Source of the DNA: Chloroflexota bacterium
Lineage (GTDB): Bacteria > Chloroflexota > Dormibacteria > Dormibacterales > Dormibacteraceae
Length of the DNA stretch: 7,131 bases
Assembly: GCA_005880345.1 (NCBI GenBank)
Contig: VBGE01000121.1
Coordinates: 1 to 7,131 of the forward strand
Reading direction: 5' to 3'
Shown here: positions 5,471-7,131 of the stretch, one piece after another
Layout of the letters: each line of letters starts with the position of its first letter
Position numbering within the stretch: the stretch's first letter is position 1
Translations under genes and position numbers: made by a program
Notes under the pieces: generated by a model
The model's database searches: none
Told to the model about the DNA's origin: nothing
Seen by the model: only the letters and a program-made list of their open reading frames with translations

Positions 5471-6830
5471 GCTGCTCATCCGGGGCGGCAGCGTCCACAC
5501 GCCGGAAGGCCCGCGCCAGGCTGACGTGCATGTCACCGACGGAGTGATCGCGGCCGTCGAGCCATCGATCGACGCTCCCGGCGCAAACCTCGTCGAGGCC
5601 AGAGGCATGTACGTCCTGCCCGGCGGGGTCGACGTCCACGTTCACAGCCGCGACCCGGGCTATCCGGAGAAGGAGGACTTCGCGTCGCTCACCACGGCGG
5701 CCGCGGCCGGCGGCATCACCGTCGTCCTCGACATGCCGAACACGGTTCCAGCCGTCGACAGCGCCGGAGTGCTGGAGTCGAAGGCAGCGCTCGCGCACAG
5801 CAAGGCGCGCGTCGACTTTGGCCTGTGGGCGCTCATCCGGTCGACCAGCACCCCTGAGCAGCTCGAGGCCATGGCCGCGGCGGGCGCAATCGGCTTCAAG
5901 GCCTACCTCGCCTACTCGTTCAGCTTGAGCCGCAAACAGGTCCAGTACTCGCCGGGCTCTGACGATCCCGACCTCGAGGCTCCGCCGGATTACGGGACGC
6001 TGGCCAAGCTGGCGCCGGTCGTGGCGAGACTCGGTCTGCCCCTGGCGATCCACGCCGAGGACCCCGCTGTGCTGGCGGCCTTCCACCGGCCCGTGTTCAC
6101 CTACCAGGACTGGCTCGCGTCCCGGCCGCCGGAGGCCGAGGCTGCGGCCGTCTCAGCAGCAGCCGCGGTGATGCGAGAGTCGGGAGTCCAGCTTCACGTG
6201 GCGCATCTCTCGAGCGCCCTTGGCCTGCAGGCGGCGGAGGACGCTATGCGCGCGGGCGCCTCCATCAGCCTGGAGACGTGCCCGCAATTCCTTCTCCTGA
6301 CCGAGCAGGACTTCGACCGCATCGGCCACGCGATGAAGATGCTGCCGCCCATACGCAGCGCGGCCGACCGCGATGCGCTCGTGGACGGTCTGAGGCGAGG
6401 CGTCATCAGCATCGTCAGCACCGACCACGCGCCGCACACAGACGAGGAGAAGTCGCGGCCGTTTCACGAGGCGGCATCCGGCAGTCCTGGGGTGCAGACG
6501 CTCTACCTGAGCTGCCTGCAGCTCGCCAAGAACCTCGGCGACGTGTGGCTCGCCCCCCGCTGGGTGAGCAGCGCCCCCGCCACGTTTGCGGGGCTGCAGG
6601 AGAGCAAGGGGTCGGTTGCCCCCGGCTTCGACGCCGACCTGGTGATCGTGGACCCGAAGGGCAAGACGCAGGTCGCGGAGGGGGACATGCACTCTCGCCA
6701 GCGGCACGGCGTCATGGAGGGGATGGAGTTCGACTTCGCCATCAAGGACGTGTACCTCCGCGGCGAATCGGTGATGCGGAGCACGAAGGCCCGCGGCCGC
6801 ATGGTCCGGCCCGCGCTGGTCGCGACCTGA
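5463..6830 (+). CDS. pyrC: Dihydroorotase-type cyclic amidohydrolase (probable dihydroorotase)
   Basis: This 455-residue protein belongs to the metal-dependent amidohydrolase superfamily; the probable reaction is cyclisation of carbamoyl-aspartate to dihydroorotate in the cytoplasm. Expected metal and catalytic residues are His59 and His61 (DVHVHSRDPG), a probable carboxylated Lys146 (GFKAYL), His197 (AIHAED), His248 (VAHLSS) and Asp321 (STDHAPHTDEEK). Arg63 and Asn93 (DMPNT) match the residues that hold the dihydroorotate carboxylate, and DHAPH is also dihydroorotase-like. By contrast, GFKAYL and ETCPQFL (271-277) resemble hydantoinases and allantoinases; class I dihydroorotases usually carry an aspartate region instead of the lysine. 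Location directly after pyrE tips the call to dihydroorotase. The TTG start at 5463 overlaps pyrE by 8 bp and gives TELLIRGGSVHTPEG, a normal family beginning; reading further upstream would only translate pyrE out of frame. Allantoinase or dihydropyrimidinase remains possible. Confidence 0.82.
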   Translation: MTELLIRGGSVHTPEGPRQADVHVTDGVIAAVEPSIDAPGANLVEARGMYVLPGGVDVHVHSRDPGYPEKEDFASLTTAAAAGGITVVLDMPNTVPAVDSAGVLESKAALAHSKARVDFGLWALIRSTSTPEQLEAMAAAGAIGFKAYLAYSFSLSRKQVQYSPGSDDPDLEAPPDYGTLAKLAPVVARLGLPLAIHAEDPAVLAAFHRPVFTYQDWLASRPPEAEAAAVSAAAAVMRESGVQLHVAHLSSALGLQAAEDAMRAGASISLETCPQFLLLTEQDFDRIGHAMKMLPPIRSAADRDALVDGLRRGVISIVSTDHAPHTDEEKSRPFHEAASGSPGVQTLYLSCLQLAKNLGDVWLAPRWVSSAPATFAGLQESKGSVAPGFDADLVIVDPKGKTQVAEGDMHSRQRHGVMEGMEFDFAIKDVYLRGESVMRSTKARGRMVRPALVAT

Positions 6831-6831
6831 G

Positions 6832-7131
6832 TTGCGTTTTCTGGCGTTCGTGCTGTCCGTCTTCTGCCTTGCCGGCTGCCAGTCGCAGCAGACCCCGGTC
6901 GCATCGAGTGCCCGAACCGCGATCCCCACAGCTTCGGCGCTGGCCCCGGGCAACAGCAGGCTCGACGCCGAGGTGGCGATGCCGCCCGGCTTTCCATCCG
7001 ATTTTCCGATCTACCCCCACGCTCGCCTGACGGCTGCCGCCTCCTTCAACTCGACCGGGCAGGTGGCCTGGGGCATGGAGTGGCAGACGGTCGATGCCCA
7101 GGGCTCGGTCCAGGCCTTCTACACCAAGCAG
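6832..7131 (+). CDS. Putative lipoprotein of unknown function, 3'-truncated by the window
   Basis: One hundred codons are visible and the frame is open to the window's end. The protein begins MRFLAFVLSVFCLAGC: one basic residue, a short hydrophobic stretch and a lipobox LAGC with lipidation expected at Cys16, so it should be anchored on the outer face of the membrane. Residues 17-48 are a Gln/Ser/Ala/Pro-rich linker. A folded part starts near residue 50 with MPPGFPSDFPIYPHARLTAA, then WGMEWQTVD and SVQAFYTKQ. I recall this P-x-x-FP-x-YP-x-A ... V-x-x-FY pattern from uncharacterised secreted proteins of Chloroflexota and Actinomycetota, but no function is known to me. The TTG start at 6832 lies 1 bp after the pyrC stop; there is no ribosome site and no other in-frame start close by, so expression probably depends on reinitiation after pyrC. 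A role in pyrimidine metabolism is not implied. Confidence 0.72.
   Translation, partial: MRFLAFVLSVFCLAGCQSQQTPVASSARTAIPTASALAPGNSRLDAEVAMPPGFPSDFPIYPHARLTAAASFNSTGQVAWGMEWQTVDAQGSVQAFYTKQ

Noticed and set aside
5298..6086. Antisense open frames, including 881-1630, 2250-3041, 3262-4101, 4124-4834 and 6153-6953
   Set aside because: They mirror the codon bias of the + strand genes. Translations are low-complexity Arg/Asp/Glu/His-rich with no recognisable motif or start context.

Overview
This is a high-GC bacterial chromosome segment. Codons end mostly in G or C, every gene lies on the + strand, and genes are packed with overlaps or gaps of a few bases. Five of the seven visible start codons are GTG or TTG. 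The gene content, codon bias and lipoprotein style fit a soil-type Gram-positive-like lineage such as Chloroflexota/Dormibacterota or a deep Actinomycetota. No taxonomic marker is present, so this is only a suggestion.

Bases 1-4831 carry an almost complete peptide-type ABC importer operon in the canonical order. It starts with the 3' part of a family-5 substrate-binding protein gene, followed by permease DppB, permease DppC, ATPase DppD and ATPase DppF. Both permeases keep the cytoplasmic coupling loop. Both ATPases keep all catalytic motifs plus the C-terminal four-cysteine module known to hold a 4Fe-4S cluster in this family. The binding-protein gene looks damaged at its 3' end: a family-like C-terminus (REWVTDGK then stop) is present in another reading frame, while the open frame runs on with atypical codons to position 914.

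Bases 4832-4942 are the only real intergenic gap (111 bp). It holds two tandem copies of a roughly 28-base element. Each copy contains a 20-bp imperfect palindrome, and the centres are exactly 42 bp (four helical turns) apart. A consensus TTGACA -35 box overlapping the dppF stop, with a GATAGT -10 box inside the first palindrome, suggests a regulated promoter. A second possible -10 (TAGATT) lies 6 bp before the pyrE GTG.

Bases 4943-7131 hold a second transcription unit. It encodes orotate phosphoribosyltransferase (pyrE), a dihydroorotase-type cyclic amidohydrolase (pyrC-like, overlapping pyrE by 8 bp), and the 5' part of a lipoprotein gene that begins 1 bp after the pyrC stop. PyrC and PyrE flank the dihydroorotate dehydrogenase step of de novo pyrimidine synthesis. 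I see no mobile element, CRISPR array, tRNA or rRNA. The most interesting points are the duplicated operator-like element and the frame-disrupted binding protein; the rest is ordinary housekeeping and transport content.
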